A stretch of 64,000 nucleotides of DNA from Neurospora crassa OR74A. Lineage: Eukaryota; Ascomycota; Sordariomycetes; Sordariales; Sordariaceae. The stretch spans positions 62,001-126,000 of the forward strand of contig NC_026504.1 in assembly GCF_000182925.2 (NCBI RefSeq), written 5' to 3'. The notes under the pieces are model-generated. The model did not search any database, was not told the origin of the DNA, and saw only the letters and a list, made by a program, of their open reading frames with translations. The translations under genes and the position numbers were made by a program. Below, one piece after another: positions 36,001 through 45,485 of this stretch (the stretch's first letter is position 1; each line of letters begins with the position of its first letter).

Positions 36001-36095
36001 TTAGGAGTGTTCAGAGGAAGGCGAGGGAGGCGTGGGAGGGCAGTAAGGAGTGGAATGAGTTGGAAGATTTGTTGAAAAAGGTTGAACAGGCTTGA
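33048..36095 (+). CDS. TPR protein, TTC27/Emw1 family
   Basis: Single exon, 1015 residues. The N-terminal half is helical with an acidic, Lys/Glu-rich insert (about 275-320). Around 480-540 it has the family block SSPPRWHLESELAYSWAGVG followed by SALEIFKRLRLWAEVALCLA. Tandem TPRs follow (about 620-705): ARAQKSLGEYWLSKQQIFKA, then AYRKAVVVNRMSSELWNRLG, then a third repeat starting around DFAEAAESFSRG. More helical repeats run to the C-terminus. Yeast Emw1 is essential and linked to cell-wall integrity; human TTC27 has been linked to chaperone-assisted assembly. Function here is by homology only. No targeting signal, so probably cytosolic. Confidence 0.85.
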   Translation: MTDTTTTSLLDQVRSGHYVPVLTTEPAKTLIKSYVNTLYDSESQQQNVVDTPAQDKLAVALSAFNTFLQINVTGPVPNGLAQVEEEFTTAASSKTSKSKPLQQTRKLCISSLDVDGVSVYQYIPSIELFGLARWVLSTQLGDEAEVKGLEGEPLEWLKLRVDVWHYKLITQPSLGPGSIFNKILQWCEVPSLQGKIELGLEVVQGEVTGQDNKEMKVKWLVEKANVHIMLGQDVKAKEAIQKAADVNKFQYMLSGALGKRTKFQEKATSQLVVLAKSAEEKKEESEEETDAKPKAVELNDDTLLDDLQFTKGELGKHGETDDKTGLPAELKDLEPDAQPQLSPLDQIILLTEATLKDAFSPSDSLTSEEVLPFAVRVINDKSTNWQIYTQALLVRSRIEMHRSRTIERGVLQMQAVVDQVIVDTTAAAPTSESNEKEEKKSDVPAIKISADGEVIEDKAAAASKPTSFFPAAKPEDSAPAHVRLQYIHALSSPPRWHLESELAYSWAGVGSLVSALEIFKRLRLWAEVALCLAANARHDDEDGRGAGGEEKGKAIVRWRLFHRTGVTTAEEDAEADDEVENETLDISNFKEADFQGPERVPPPPNAPRLFCILGEMEDKPEHYERAWEISGQRYARAQKSLGEYWLSKQQIFKARDAYRKAVVVNRMSSELWNRLGDISLRLGDFAEAAESFSRGIAAADNLAGGEDARTWSNLGSALYSLYVERVRELKAEREAAASAPEPVRESSSSDEVLPDEDDTYIANPEQSQTDPSKRSPATLLSQSLAAYKRGASIANDNWRIWDNVITLASRVHPPAVSEIILALNHIIKIRASEDALDIAVLHLLLRECVFGKEVPTKDGVYDPPRGSQERAVCELLEKQVAPLITKRHELWKVIAFAREWRRDYGGTIDAAERAWRAAVGSASTGGGLLPSAGTGEGTEKSWLEDREAWKTMLERTKDYVNLLKDHWEDVPEIGGKWKGKAKLAIRSVQRKAREAWEGSKEWNELEDLLKKVEQA

Positions 36096-36612
36096 ATTGA
36101 CGGGTTGTGGGTTTGAAGGTGATCAGAATGAAGTGAGAGCATTGGTAAGCAAAAAAAAAGATATGGGTTGCTGGTAGGATACAATTCAAAAATACAAAAG
36201 GGGGCATGGGATAAGGTAGGTATTTTTGGTATAAAGTTCATATGCAAATGGCATCTTCACATCATGTATAGAGGTAGGAAGGATACACAGACGATCCATT
36301 AATTCAAGTTCCTTCCTACCTACCTATCCGATTCTTGCGGCTGGAACTCTTAAGGGTTACTTTGCTGAATCTACGTCAGTCCAAAAGAGACGGGAGCTAT
36401 AAAAACAGAAATGGAGACAAAGAAACCGCGTTGTGATGGTCGAGCGGCAAGAGGGTGAACGAGTATCCAATTAGATCTACCTACACAGTAGAAGAATGGC
36501 GGTCTGGTTAATTCGACGACAATCCCAAGCCAACGTGATGTGAAGGAAAGAAGACAAAGACATGGACGCTACCGTTGAAGCGGCACGACGTCGCAAAAAA
36601 CCGTTTGACAGT

Positions 36613-36618
36613 CACGTG
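36613..36618. promoter_or_regulatory. CACGTG box, possible NUC-1/Pho4-type site
   Basis: CACGTG in the context gtCACGTGgc, about 630 bp upstream of the 5'-nucleotidase ATG. Link to phosphate control is inference. Confidence 0.35.
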
Positions 36619-37141
36619 GCGGATGTACACTACTTGGTGGCTTCAATCTGGGCGCCAAGTAGCAGTGTTTATTTCCAAGAGAAAAGGAATGGCATCACCC
36701 TCGAAAAAGAAGAGGCTTACTGAGGTCGGAAGGAGGATAAAAATTCAATAGCGGGCGATAGGTGCCCCTGGTCGGCGGGGCTCGCCTACCACATTCCGGG
36801 AAGGTGATAAAAAGATTGTTGAGACATCCGCGCAGCCACGAGCGACGGTCTGCCGATACCCGGACGTGGTGAGCCAATCCGGCGCTGCTTGGGGGTTGCA
36901 TTGGTGATCCCGACCCCAGGGATTCCCAAGATACAGTGCAACGAGACAAAAGACCGCACGAGAAAAACAAGGCCCGCTGATAGCCAATAGGTCCGCCCAC
37001 CTGCCCGTTCACTACCACGCTGTCGCAGCGCAGATAAGCTAACGCATGTGCCCAGGCCTTGGCCACCGATCGACATGAGATTGCCGTTGTCGGAGTGGAG
37101 GTCCTGTAGGTTTCTGCAAGGAACGAGGCAGACCAGGTTGA

Positions 37142-37148
37142 TATAAAG
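37142..37148 (+). promoter_or_regulatory. TATA box of the 5'-nucleotidase gene
   Basis: TATAAAG about 105 bp upstream of the ATG. Confidence 0.5.
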
Positions 37149-37246
37149 AGCGAGTGTCGACGTCGGTCGAACGCGGTCCCGAGTCTGTCCGTGTCTGGTT
37201 CCTCTTCCTCACCCTCGTGGACGACATCTGGACCTCTCACTTCACG

Positions 37247-38950
37247 ATGGCGTCTCTCGGCAAGCTCCTCTCAACGGCCGGCCTGCTGCTCTTGGGCAGC
37301 CATGGCATGTTGGCTTCGGCCGAGGACCACTTGATCAGCGAGCGCAAGCTCTCCAAGCGCTTCATCGACGAGAAGGGTAACTACAACATCTCCTTCTACC
37401 ACATCAACGATGTCCACGCCCATCTCGATCAGTTCTCCTCCTCTGGCACCGACTGCACCAACCCGGCCAAGGGCTGCTACGGCGGTTATTCCCGCGTCAA
37501 GACCATCATCAACGAGACCCGCCCTTCGCACAAGGACTCTCTTGTCCTCAACTGCGGCGATGAGTTTCAGGGCACCATGTTCTTCTCCTACTACGGTGGC
37601 GAGAAGATTGCCGAGACCCTCAACCAGATCGGCTTCGACGGCATGACGCTGGGCAACCACGAGTGGGACAAGGGTGATGAAGTGCTCGGCCAGTTCCTCG
37701 AGAACCTCACCTTCCCCATCATCTCGGCCAACGTCTTCTCCGACAACGCGCGCCTCAACCGCACCATCAAGCCCTACCACATCTACGAGGAGTATGACCT
37801 CGCCATCATCGGCGTCACCACCGAGACCGTGCCCTCCATCTCCTCGCCCGGCCCGGGCACCAAGTTCACCGACGCTATCCAGGCCGTCCAGGACACCATC
37901 GACCACATCCGCTCCACCACCTCCATCAAGCGCATTGCCGCCATCACGCACATTGGGTACGACGAGGACCAGCGTCTCGCCAAGGAAACCACGGGTCTCT
38001 ACCTCATCATGGGCGGCCACAGTCACACCCCTCTCGGCGACTTCCCCGGTGCCGTGGGTCCTTACCCGACCATTGTCAAGAACAAGGACGGCGACGAGGT
38101 ATTCATCGTTACCGCCTACCGCTGGGGCGAGTACTTGGGATACATCGACGTCACCTACGACGCCGATGGCAAGATCCTCGAGTACCATGGCGGTCCGATC
38201 CACCTGACCAACACCACCAAGCAAGATGAGGGTCTCCAGAAGCAAATCGACGCGTGGCGCGTGCCCTTCGAGGAGTACTCCAAGCAGGTGGTCGGCACCA
38301 GCAACGTCGTTCTCGAGCAGTCCACCTGCCAGTCCAAGGAGTGCACCTTTGGCGACTTCATCTGCGACGCCATGCTTGACTACCGCCTTAACGCTTCCAC
38401 CGATGGTCTCGCCCCCTCGTTCGCCCTCACCAACTCCGGTGGTATTCGTGCCTCGATTGACGTCGGCCCGATCACCCGCGGCGAGGTCCTCACTGCTTTC
38501 CCCTTCGGCAACGCCGTCGTCGAAATCACTCTCTCCGGCCAACAACTTTGGGACGTCCTCGCTGGTATCGTCGCTCGTGTCAACAAGGCCAACGGCAAGG
38601 CCGTCACGTCTTTCCTCCAGGTCTCCCGCGGCATCAAGATCGAGTATCAGCCTACCAACTCTCCTGACAACGGCGTCGGTACGCTGGCTGCTGTCACCAT
38701 CGGCGGCGAGAAGCTGGACATGACGAAGCAGTACAAGGTGGTCACCATTGACTTTGTCGCCGGTGGGGGAGACAACTTCTTCGCTGAGGCGATCAGCAAC
38801 TTGGTGGTGCTGGATACCTTGGATGAGGTCCTGGTGAACTACATCAAGGAGAAGACGCCGGTGGATGTGGAGTTGGATGGCCGCATTGCTCCCTACAGCA
38901 AGTGTGGTGGACGCAAGAAGTCCAAGAAGGTGAGAAGGGAGAGGGAGTAA
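37247..38950 (+). CDS. Secreted 5'-nucleotidase (metallophosphatase plus 5'-nucleotidase C domain)
   Basis: Single exon, 567 residues. ATG 37247 is chosen over the upstream open-frame start because it gives a clean signal peptide (about 1-25, LLSTAGLLLLGSHGMLASA). The metallophosphatase domain carries the dinuclear-metal ligands in order: HINDVHAHLD (Asp55, His57), NCGDEFQGT, TLGNHEWDKG, ITHIGYDED and MGGHSHT. The C-terminal substrate domain has TNSGGIRA and FVAGGGDNF, which bind the nucleotide base. The end is very basic (KKSKKVRRERE) with no GPI signal, unlike animal ecto-5'-nucleotidase. It should release phosphate from extracellular nucleoside monophosphates. Like the acid phosphatase in this window, it has a CACGTG upstream. 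Confidence 0.9.
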   Translation: MASLGKLLSTAGLLLLGSHGMLASAEDHLISERKLSKRFIDEKGNYNISFYHINDVHAHLDQFSSSGTDCTNPAKGCYGGYSRVKTIINETRPSHKDSLVLNCGDEFQGTMFFSYYGGEKIAETLNQIGFDGMTLGNHEWDKGDEVLGQFLENLTFPIISANVFSDNARLNRTIKPYHIYEEYDLAIIGVTTETVPSISSPGPGTKFTDAIQAVQDTIDHIRSTTSIKRIAAITHIGYDEDQRLAKETTGLYLIMGGHSHTPLGDFPGAVGPYPTIVKNKDGDEVFIVTAYRWGEYLGYIDVTYDADGKILEYHGGPIHLTNTTKQDEGLQKQIDAWRVPFEEYSKQVVGTSNVVLEQSTCQSKECTFGDFICDAMLDYRLNASTDGLAPSFALTNSGGIRASIDVGPITRGEVLTAFPFGNAVVEITLSGQQLWDVLAGIVARVNKANGKAVTSFLQVSRGIKIEYQPTNSPDNGVGTLAAVTIGGEKLDMTKQYKVVTIDFVAGGGDNFFAEAISNLVVLDTLDEVLVNYIKEKTPVDVELDGRIAPYSKCGGRKKSKKVRRERE

Positions 38951-39787
38951 AAGGGTACGATTTATGACGGATTATCTGTATTGTAATGATTGTTGATTAG
39001 ATGATGTAATGTGTTGATGTCTGAAGTAACAAGATGGAGATGTGATTTTCTGTGATGGATGTGGAAGGGAAGTGACAAAGTGATGCCTCCGGCGACCCCA
39101 TCCCAGGAGGGACGTCGTTTCCCTCAAACGGGGATGCCGTGATTGAGATTTCATTTCGGTCAATCATCTGACCTTGGTACCTTCCCCACCGGAAAGCGCC
39201 TTTCAACCCAACACGACGTCACACAACTGAGGCCCTCTTCCCGCTTTTGGGACGGTTTCCTTCTCAGTCTTTCTTGGTGTCGGCAAGTGAACATCTCACT
39301 TTCGAACCGCTTTTCTCCCTTATCTCGTAGTTCAAGGGCTGACACACAGTGTTCTATCAGACATCCAGCTTGTGATCTGGTCCCAAGACCCAACAACAAT
39401 TGACTTTCCGCAGTTGAAAGACCTAGGTAGACAAATAAGACTGGAACGCATCAGCCGAAGATTTTCTCGAATTACAATGTTAGGTACGGTAGGTAGAGGC
39501 AGGTAGTCAAGGAAACGAGTGGCGCTTTGTTGAATTTCAAAGGGTCGTCCCGCTCTTCCCGCTACAAACAATAGCATGTGCAGTCCTTTTGTGGCGTCTT
39601 TGTTGTTTTGTATGATGCTTCAAGGAGGAGTACCACCAGACGGGCAGCTGTATGATGCAGGTAGGTAGGTATAAATCCCTACGCCAACCTTCGTCCAAAC
39701 CTGAGATCATGACACCTATTCCCAGCTCCAACAACCACATTCATCCAGCACAACCAGTTAGGTAATTACAAGACCACAACCAACAAA
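38951..39787. other. Intergenic region
   Basis: No supported gene. AGGTAGGTA-type words occur near 39480-39505 and 39658-39671. Confidence 0.5.
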
Positions 39788-40330
39788 ATGATCCTTACCA
39801 CCCTCCTCGCCCTCTTTCTCGCTCTAGTAGCAACCACCACCACTGCCCTCCCTGCCGCCGAAGTCTCCTCTGACCCTCTCACCAACGCCACCCTCACCAC
39901 CCGTGACGACAAGCATTGGGCATGCCTCAACTTCTCCCCCGCCATCGACCAATCCTCCGGCGGCTCCCCCAAATGGGGCGACTGTCTCCAACTGCGCGCC
40001 AACATCGCCTCGGGCGGGTCGTGGACATTCTGGTCAGGCCGCCACACGGTCATCGCCTCGTATGGGACCTGCGTCATCGGTGTTGAGACTGCCAAGGGCA
40101 CGTTGGCAGGGACCTTGACACAGATAGGAAATATCGATTTGATCCAGATTGTTGAGTCCACGGAGGCCATGATCATTCGCCAGGGCGGAAATCGGGTTGC
40201 TACGGACGGGAATGGGAAGAAGTGGGTGAAATGGGATGCGAAAGTGGGGAGTAAAGGGACGATGGAGTGTTTTCAGCTGGCGTTGAGAAGTAACAGGTTT
40301 GCGGTTAATTGGGGACTGTATCATACGTAG
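39788..40330 (+). CDS. Small secreted Hce2/Ecp2-like protein
   Basis: Single exon, 180 residues. The signal peptide is about 1-21 (LLALFLALVATTTTALP), followed by a short pro-like stretch to about residue 38. The mature part has the Hce2 layout: CLNFSP, then PKWGDCLQL, a tryptophan in SGGSWTFWSGR, YGTCVIGV, a QIGNIDLIQIVEST block and a final MECF. Four cysteines could form two disulfides. The Hce2 family includes the plant-pathogen effector Ecp2 and many homologues in saprotrophs. A role in Neurospora is unknown and may lie in microbial antagonism. Nothing shows phytotoxic activity here. Confidence 0.72.
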   Translation: MILTTLLALFLALVATTTTALPAAEVSSDPLTNATLTTRDDKHWACLNFSPAIDQSSGGSPKWGDCLQLRANIASGGSWTFWSGRHTVIASYGTCVIGVETAKGTLAGTLTQIGNIDLIQIVESTEAMIIRQGGNRVATDGNGKKWVKWDAKVGSKGTMECFQLALRSNRFAVNWGLYHT

Positions 40331-41657
40331 GTGCCTGCCTAGTAGGTAGACACAGGAGGGTTGCGAGTAGGTAGGTAGTTAGTCAAAGCTTTGAGGTCAG
40401 GTCTATCGGAAAGGGACAGTGGTCGAGCGGTATGGTGCGCAGCTTCCCGTCTGCAATTCCACCAGGGTTAGGCCCAGAGGGACAATGCCGCCTCAGGCTG
40501 GGCTGGTCACCGTACTACCCTACAAAAAAAGTAGACCAGTACGATTGACAAAGTAACTGAGCTGGGCCCCCTCTGGGATAGTTTCTTGTAACTGGCGTCT
40601 TCCGGCTATGCAAATAGGGCTCTACTACTCCCTTCCAGTTGCTCTACGTCCCCTGTTCGATTCGCGATAGAGACCTTTCCACCTCCTCTTTTTTCCCTTC
40701 TCTTTTTCTGTTTTTTTTTCTCTCTCCATTTTATGCTTATTCTTTCATATGGACACTCTGGTCATCCTCCAGATACCTGAAGGTATCATTGTGAGTGGGG
40801 CTTTTGCTGACATGGAGGATCAGATCTGGTGGAATGGGCTGGTGGGGGACGGGGAATTCGAAGGAAGACTTTCGTTCATTGCGGTCGATTGATGATTGAA
40901 AGAGGAGGAAACTGCGCCCCTGGGGCCTGGGTCGGAGTCGGAATGGTAAACATGATGGATGTTATCTAAGGAAAGAACACACCACATACATGGCCACGAC
41001 GACGGGAGTGAGGGCGTGGAAGGCGTTACTCATCAAATCGGTAACACCATCACCAAACACACCGGCACCCTCCACACCAAATCTCATTTTACCGTCGCCT
41101 TTCCAACCACCCGATTATACCACTAGGTAGGTAGGTACCTCTAGGTGGCTTACCTTATCCATCCAGTATCTACCTGGTACCTATGCTTTACTCGAATTCA
41201 TTTTCTTCCACTTCCAATTCAACTTCAAGCACATCATCCAGGGCTCGACAGTGGCCGTTGCCCACTTCTCCTCATTGGTGCCCTGGATAACCCCGGCCCG
41301 GGACCAGTGGCCGTCGGGCACCAAGCCACCACCAACACGTGGTGTAGAGGTCGACAACAGGAACACACAACACTGCCACCCGCCACTGGCGGCCTGGATT
41401 CATTCATTTGTAGTGGTACGTGACTGGGGCCACATTGACAGCAAGATGCCTACCTCTAAATGCAACTCTTTATGTTCACGAGACTCCTCATGGAGTCCCC
41501 ATCAACTCCATTTACTAGGGTCATTACCTACCTACTGTAGGGGTGGCAGGTGACCCTGACCTTAAATCTCCTCTTCTCGCTTTCTCACGGGCTTCAAGAT
41601 CCGCGCCAAAAGCAGCAACATGCACATGGCGACCACAACACCTCACGATCCCACGCA
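40331..41657. other. Intergenic region containing the candidate Pol III RNA
   Basis: Apart from the RNA candidate there is no supported gene. It contains T-rich tracts (40689-40719) and a 5' flank with dense AGGTAGGTA/TACCTCTA words near 41126-41140 and 41441-41535. Confidence 0.5.
40400..40694 (+). ncRNA. Candidate RNA polymerase III-transcribed structured RNA, family unassigned
   Basis: Non-coding on both strands. An A box at 40420-40430 (TGGTCGAGCGG) fits TRGYNNARNNG fully. A B box at 40655-40663 (GTTCGATTC) fits GWTCRANNC fully. A T6 terminator lies at 40689-40694, with backup T runs at 40703-40719. The ends pair: 40400-40408 with 40665-40675 (nine pairs around a two-base bulge), then 40414-40419 with 40653-40658 (six pairs). 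Internal hairpins are 433-437/460-464 with 439-442/451-454, 472-480/491-503, and 503-507/535-539 with 520-523/531-534 (add 40000). An alternative nine-pair helix joins 40473-40481 and 40569-40577. It is not a tRNA, U6 or 5S gene. RNase P/MRP and SRP signature motifs were sought by eye and not found. Confidence 0.6.
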
Positions 41658-41782
41658 ATGATTCACCTGAAATCCATTGCTCTCCACCCCTCACGGGCTT
41701 CAAGATCCGCGCAAAAGGCAACAACGTGCACACCAGATGCACACGGCGACCACAACGCCTCGCGATTACACACACTGATTTG
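41584..41782 (+). repeat. Imperfect direct repeat at the start of the HET gene
   Basis: Two copies, about 41584-41668 and 41690-41782, offset by 106 bp. Both begin CTCACGGGCTTCAAGATCCG and share GGCGACCACAACxCCTC. Copy 1 lies mostly upstream of the chosen ATG; copy 2 is within the coding part. Confidence 0.8.
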
Positions 41783-44043
41783 TTCGGACTGTACGAATCT
41801 GGTCATCCAAATTAATACCAGACCCAAGTCATCCATCAAGGGTATAACAAGATGGCGTACTGGCTACTATGAATTCACCTGGAAGACGGTCCAACAACTC
41901 CTCGATGGCGATGCATATCAGAAGTGCGACCTGTGTAAGGCGCTTGTCGCTGTCGTTACGCTGGACCGGTTGAACGAATGTCTACGAACCATACAAGAGA
42001 CAGAAGAGCCAATTCTTGTCCAACCGTTACATACAGATGATATCTGGGCAAATATCTGTGACCTTCCGAAAATAATTTATTGGGCAACATTCATCCTCCC
42101 TCAGAATTTTGAGCAAATCCGGTTTCCAATTTGGCGAGGTAGGTAACTATCTGCAGTCCCGTCTGTCTCCCATAGGTACCCTTTGTATGGTGTTTTGTTA
42201 CTCGCACTGAATCTAACACTTTGTTTCCTCCTACACTCTAGAGCTTGACTCGGAGAGAATACCCCTAAACTCGCCAACCTTGGGCAATGATAACACCGAC
42301 CCTCAATCTCCATCCCGACAAGTGCTGGCTGAAACGGAATCTTTATTGCAATCGCCTGAGGGTGTCTCGTGGGCGAAGGCTATTCTGGACCCCAGTCGAC
42401 CAACGCTTGTTGCTCAAATAAGGACTTGGCTGTGGGGATGTGTCAGTGATCATCCAAAGTGTAGAACCGCGCTCTCTGGGGAAATATTTGGACTTGATTC
42501 CCAGAGCCCATCCTTGGATGCGAGCAAGCTACCTTTCAGGGTCATTGACGTTGGGCCTCCAGGATCACTTCTTGTCAAACTTGTCGAAACCACAACAAAA
42601 ACGCCCAGAGCCCCCTACGCTGCGCTAAGCCATTGTTGGGGTCCCCCAGACAAACAACCGCTCAAAACAAAGCTTGATACGGTACAGGATCACATACACT
42701 CGGGTATCCCATTTGATCGCCTTCCACCAACTTTTGCGGACGCTGTTTGGGTCACCAGAGAGTTGGGAATCCGCTACCTGTGGATCGACTCTCTGTGCAT
42801 CATTCAAGACAGTGCGTCAGATTGGGAAACTGAATCACAGAAAATGGGTTTCATCTATGAAGGGGCGACACTCGTATTGGGAGCAGCGCACGCCCGCGAT
42901 TCTTCCGAAGGACTCTTCAAAGGTCTTCAAAGGCCGGACCCAAAGAAAGTCGTCAAGGTTTACACGGACATGGCACCCTATGCGACCTGTTTTTATACTG
43001 TTCCGGAGTGGCCATATGTCATGGAACTTGAGCCGTGGAACAACAGCCGCCTGTCCACACGCGCTTGGGTGATGCAAGAATTCACCCTCTCCCGCCGCTT
43101 TGTATGGTCCGAGAAGAACTCACTGCACTGGGTATGCCGAGAAGAAATGGAGGGGGAACCCCACCTCGATACGTATTATTTTGACATGATCCGTTCGTTC
43201 GGCACGCTCACCCGCATTTGGCATTTCTTAGTAGATGACTATTGTAGAAAACAGCTCACTTACGAGACTGATAGACTGGCTGCCCTTCATGGTATCGCCA
43301 CAGCCTTCAGATCTTACAGGAAAGATCAGGAATATCATTTCGGCATATGGCTAGAAGGACACGACACGCTTCTTACGCTGTTTTGGAGCGTAGAGAATCT
43401 CTTTGCTGACTCACCCGCAACGGGCCTCACCGGAATCCCTTCTTGGAGTTGGGCATCTGTAGCTGGCAGTAAACGCTTTGGCTACAGATTCACGGGGAAG
43501 ACGAAGCCATTGTACTGTTACGACGACCGCGGGATAACTGCAAAAAACAACGGAACCGAGCTTCACTTTTGCGCACCGATAGGCGTGGTTCAGCTTTGTG
43601 TGAACTGGGATTACTTCCAGGAAGTACGAAAATTCGCGAGTAAAAAGGGTGTTGAATCCACAACGCGTTATCGAAGGATGTCGATTTACGTCGAAACCCC
43701 AAGTTCCAAAAGGACAGGTTCCGCAGAAACTGATGCAAGTAACGCGGTGAGATTTGGGCGCCTCACCCTCGACTATACGATTGACGTTCCCAGTTGCCCT
43801 CCACCGTCTGACTTCACGCGTCATGTCATTCCCCTTATTAAATTCGCCGATGAGGAAGACCGCCGCGCCGAATACATGCTCGTCGTCGAGCCCGCAAACA
43901 AGGCCGATGGCAGCAAGGCCTACCGACGTGTAGGAATCGGCTTTATTAGGAGGGAGACGGCATTCATAACAACCGACCGCGCGTGGAGCTGCTGGGACAA
44001 GCTTCTCGCCGAGATGAAGACGGAGGATATCGTTCTTGTTTGA
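41658..44043 (+). CDS. HET-domain protein (heterokaryon-incompatibility type)
   Basis: Two exons, 41658-42138 and 42242-44043, give 760 residues. The 103-nt intron (GTAGGT, CTAAC, CTCTAG) joins WR to ELDSERIP in frame. The N-terminal part has paired cysteines (CSDCTNLV and CDLCKALV), a frequent lead-in in fungal HET proteins. The HET domain (about 285-400) shows YAALSHCWG, DAVWVTRELGIRYLWIDSLC and IIQDSASDWETES, then YEGATLVLGA. The rest is an uncharacterised C-terminal region with SWSWASVAG. HET proteins trigger cell death after fusion of unlike strains; whether this one is active is unknown. The start codon is uncertain because a direct repeat spans it and the upstream frame stays open. Confidence 0.83.
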
Positions 44044-45485
44044 CACGGTACTACCTTGCCGCAATGATGAGCAAGGGCATTTTGCATCAAATTTATGTCT
44101 CAGGTTGTTGTCGATTTGCGTCGTTTTGGTGCGGGAGAACTCCATCTTGTCATGTTGTGCTGCCAGGTATGTTTTGCTCTTGCGCCCTTCTGAACCGTTA
44201 TTTTACTTCTACCTATTTCATTTTGCATGTTTCCTTGTGTGGTTTTCTTTCTTTTTTTTTTTTTTTTTTTTTTCCCCTCCCGTTGGTGTTGCCGGCGGCA
44301 AAGGTTTGGTGGGGAGAGGAGGAAACCAAAACGACGTTGTTGGGGAAACCTCCTCCCACTTCCGTCTTCATGCCTGACCGATTGCCTCAGATTCAGATCT
44401 ACGGGCGTCTTTGTCGGACATCCGTGGCATGCGTTAACAATTCCTGCATTGCATTTCGATCCAAACACGTTCCCAAAGCCAGGGGCATGTAGGTATACAA
44501 CGGTGTCTTCTTTCTTCACCACTTCCATTCTTTTCTTTTCTTCCGCTTCTCTTTAACCGATTCAAGCATTCTCACCTCCATTGTACCAATACACGTGATA
44601 CTCTATGCTCGAAAACTTCGACATAAGTCCTAGGAATGGTAGGTATGTTCGTCGTTGCATTCCTTTCCACTTCTCGAAAAGAGTCGAGCGGGAACATCCG
44701 AAGTCCGCGTGCCTCGGCCCACCGCACCCATGAATGACACTCCCGTTCGGCTCCCCGCACCCGGCCTGTCTGTTTTAGTGTCAAGCACAAATTGCTCCGT
44801 CGGGATCTGAGACTGTCCGATCAGGGGTCATTACTCGGCGGGACATTTTCCAAAAGAGGATTAATTTGCGAATGAGAGTTTCGACTGTTGAACGCTTTGA
44901 CAGCATGCATTATCCGAACCTAAAATGGAGGCGTCAAAACGTGGGAAATGGCCATGTAGCACGGCATCCATTCAGGGAACCAGGATCAAGCTGCCCTTGG
45001 CGGGCTGGAGCGGGAGGTAAACACCACATCTGGTCCTAAGGCCGCCAAAAGTGTTGGACAATAGCCCCGGCCGGTCTTGCCGACGAGATCTTAGCGAACT
45101 TGGCTGTGTCTTAGCAGCTCCACAAAGGATGGCGGTCTCCCCCTGTTGAGTGGCATGAGGGCGGGCCATTTTTTGTTCCTGCTTCCCGAAAGCCTCAACG
45201 AAACCCACCTGACCACACCCTTTTTGTGCTTTCCGTTCCCGCTTCTTCTTCTTCTTCTTCTTCTTTTTCTCCTCTCTTTCCCTTCTCTCATCGTCAAAGA
45301 GCTGTACCCACGGACACGACAAGGCAGCCTCTATACGGTCGATCGGGACAACACGAGAGCCTCAAACTCACTCACTCACTCATTCACTCACTGCCTAGAG
45401 GTAACTCCAGTCACTCACCGACACCAGACCAGAAAGACCGTGCCCCGTTACCACAGTCAACCAATCTCGTATTATTATCGCCAAA
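44044..45485. other. Intergenic region with poly(T)
   Basis: No supported gene. It contains an uninterrupted T run of about 22 at 44252-44273 and a CTT repeat near 45242-45265, probably in the leader of the CE5 gene. Confidence 0.5.
44252..44273. repeat. Poly(T) tract
   Basis: Homopolymer run about 210 bp downstream of the HET stop codon. Confidence 0.85.

Larger units (their letters stand above)
36096..37246. other. Intergenic region and 5'-nucleotidase promoter
   Basis: No supported gene. It contains a CACGTG box and a TATA box that belong to the 5'-nucleotidase. Confidence 0.5.

Noticed and set aside
37271-38545. 424-codon minus-strand frame opposite the 5'-nucleotidase
   Set aside because: Shadow of a strongly biased gene; Val/Gly/Asp-rich and without motifs.
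40438-40530. 5S rRNA gene or pseudogene
   Set aside because: Only short blocks (CTTCCCGTC, GTTAGGC) resemble 5S; spacing and the rest of the sequence differ, and C-to-T decay does not explain the differences.
40420-40675. tRNA gene with a long intron at the candidate ncRNA
   Set aside because: The B box is not flanked by a T stem and no 7-bp acceptor stem forms next to the A box; the end pairing fits a larger RNA.
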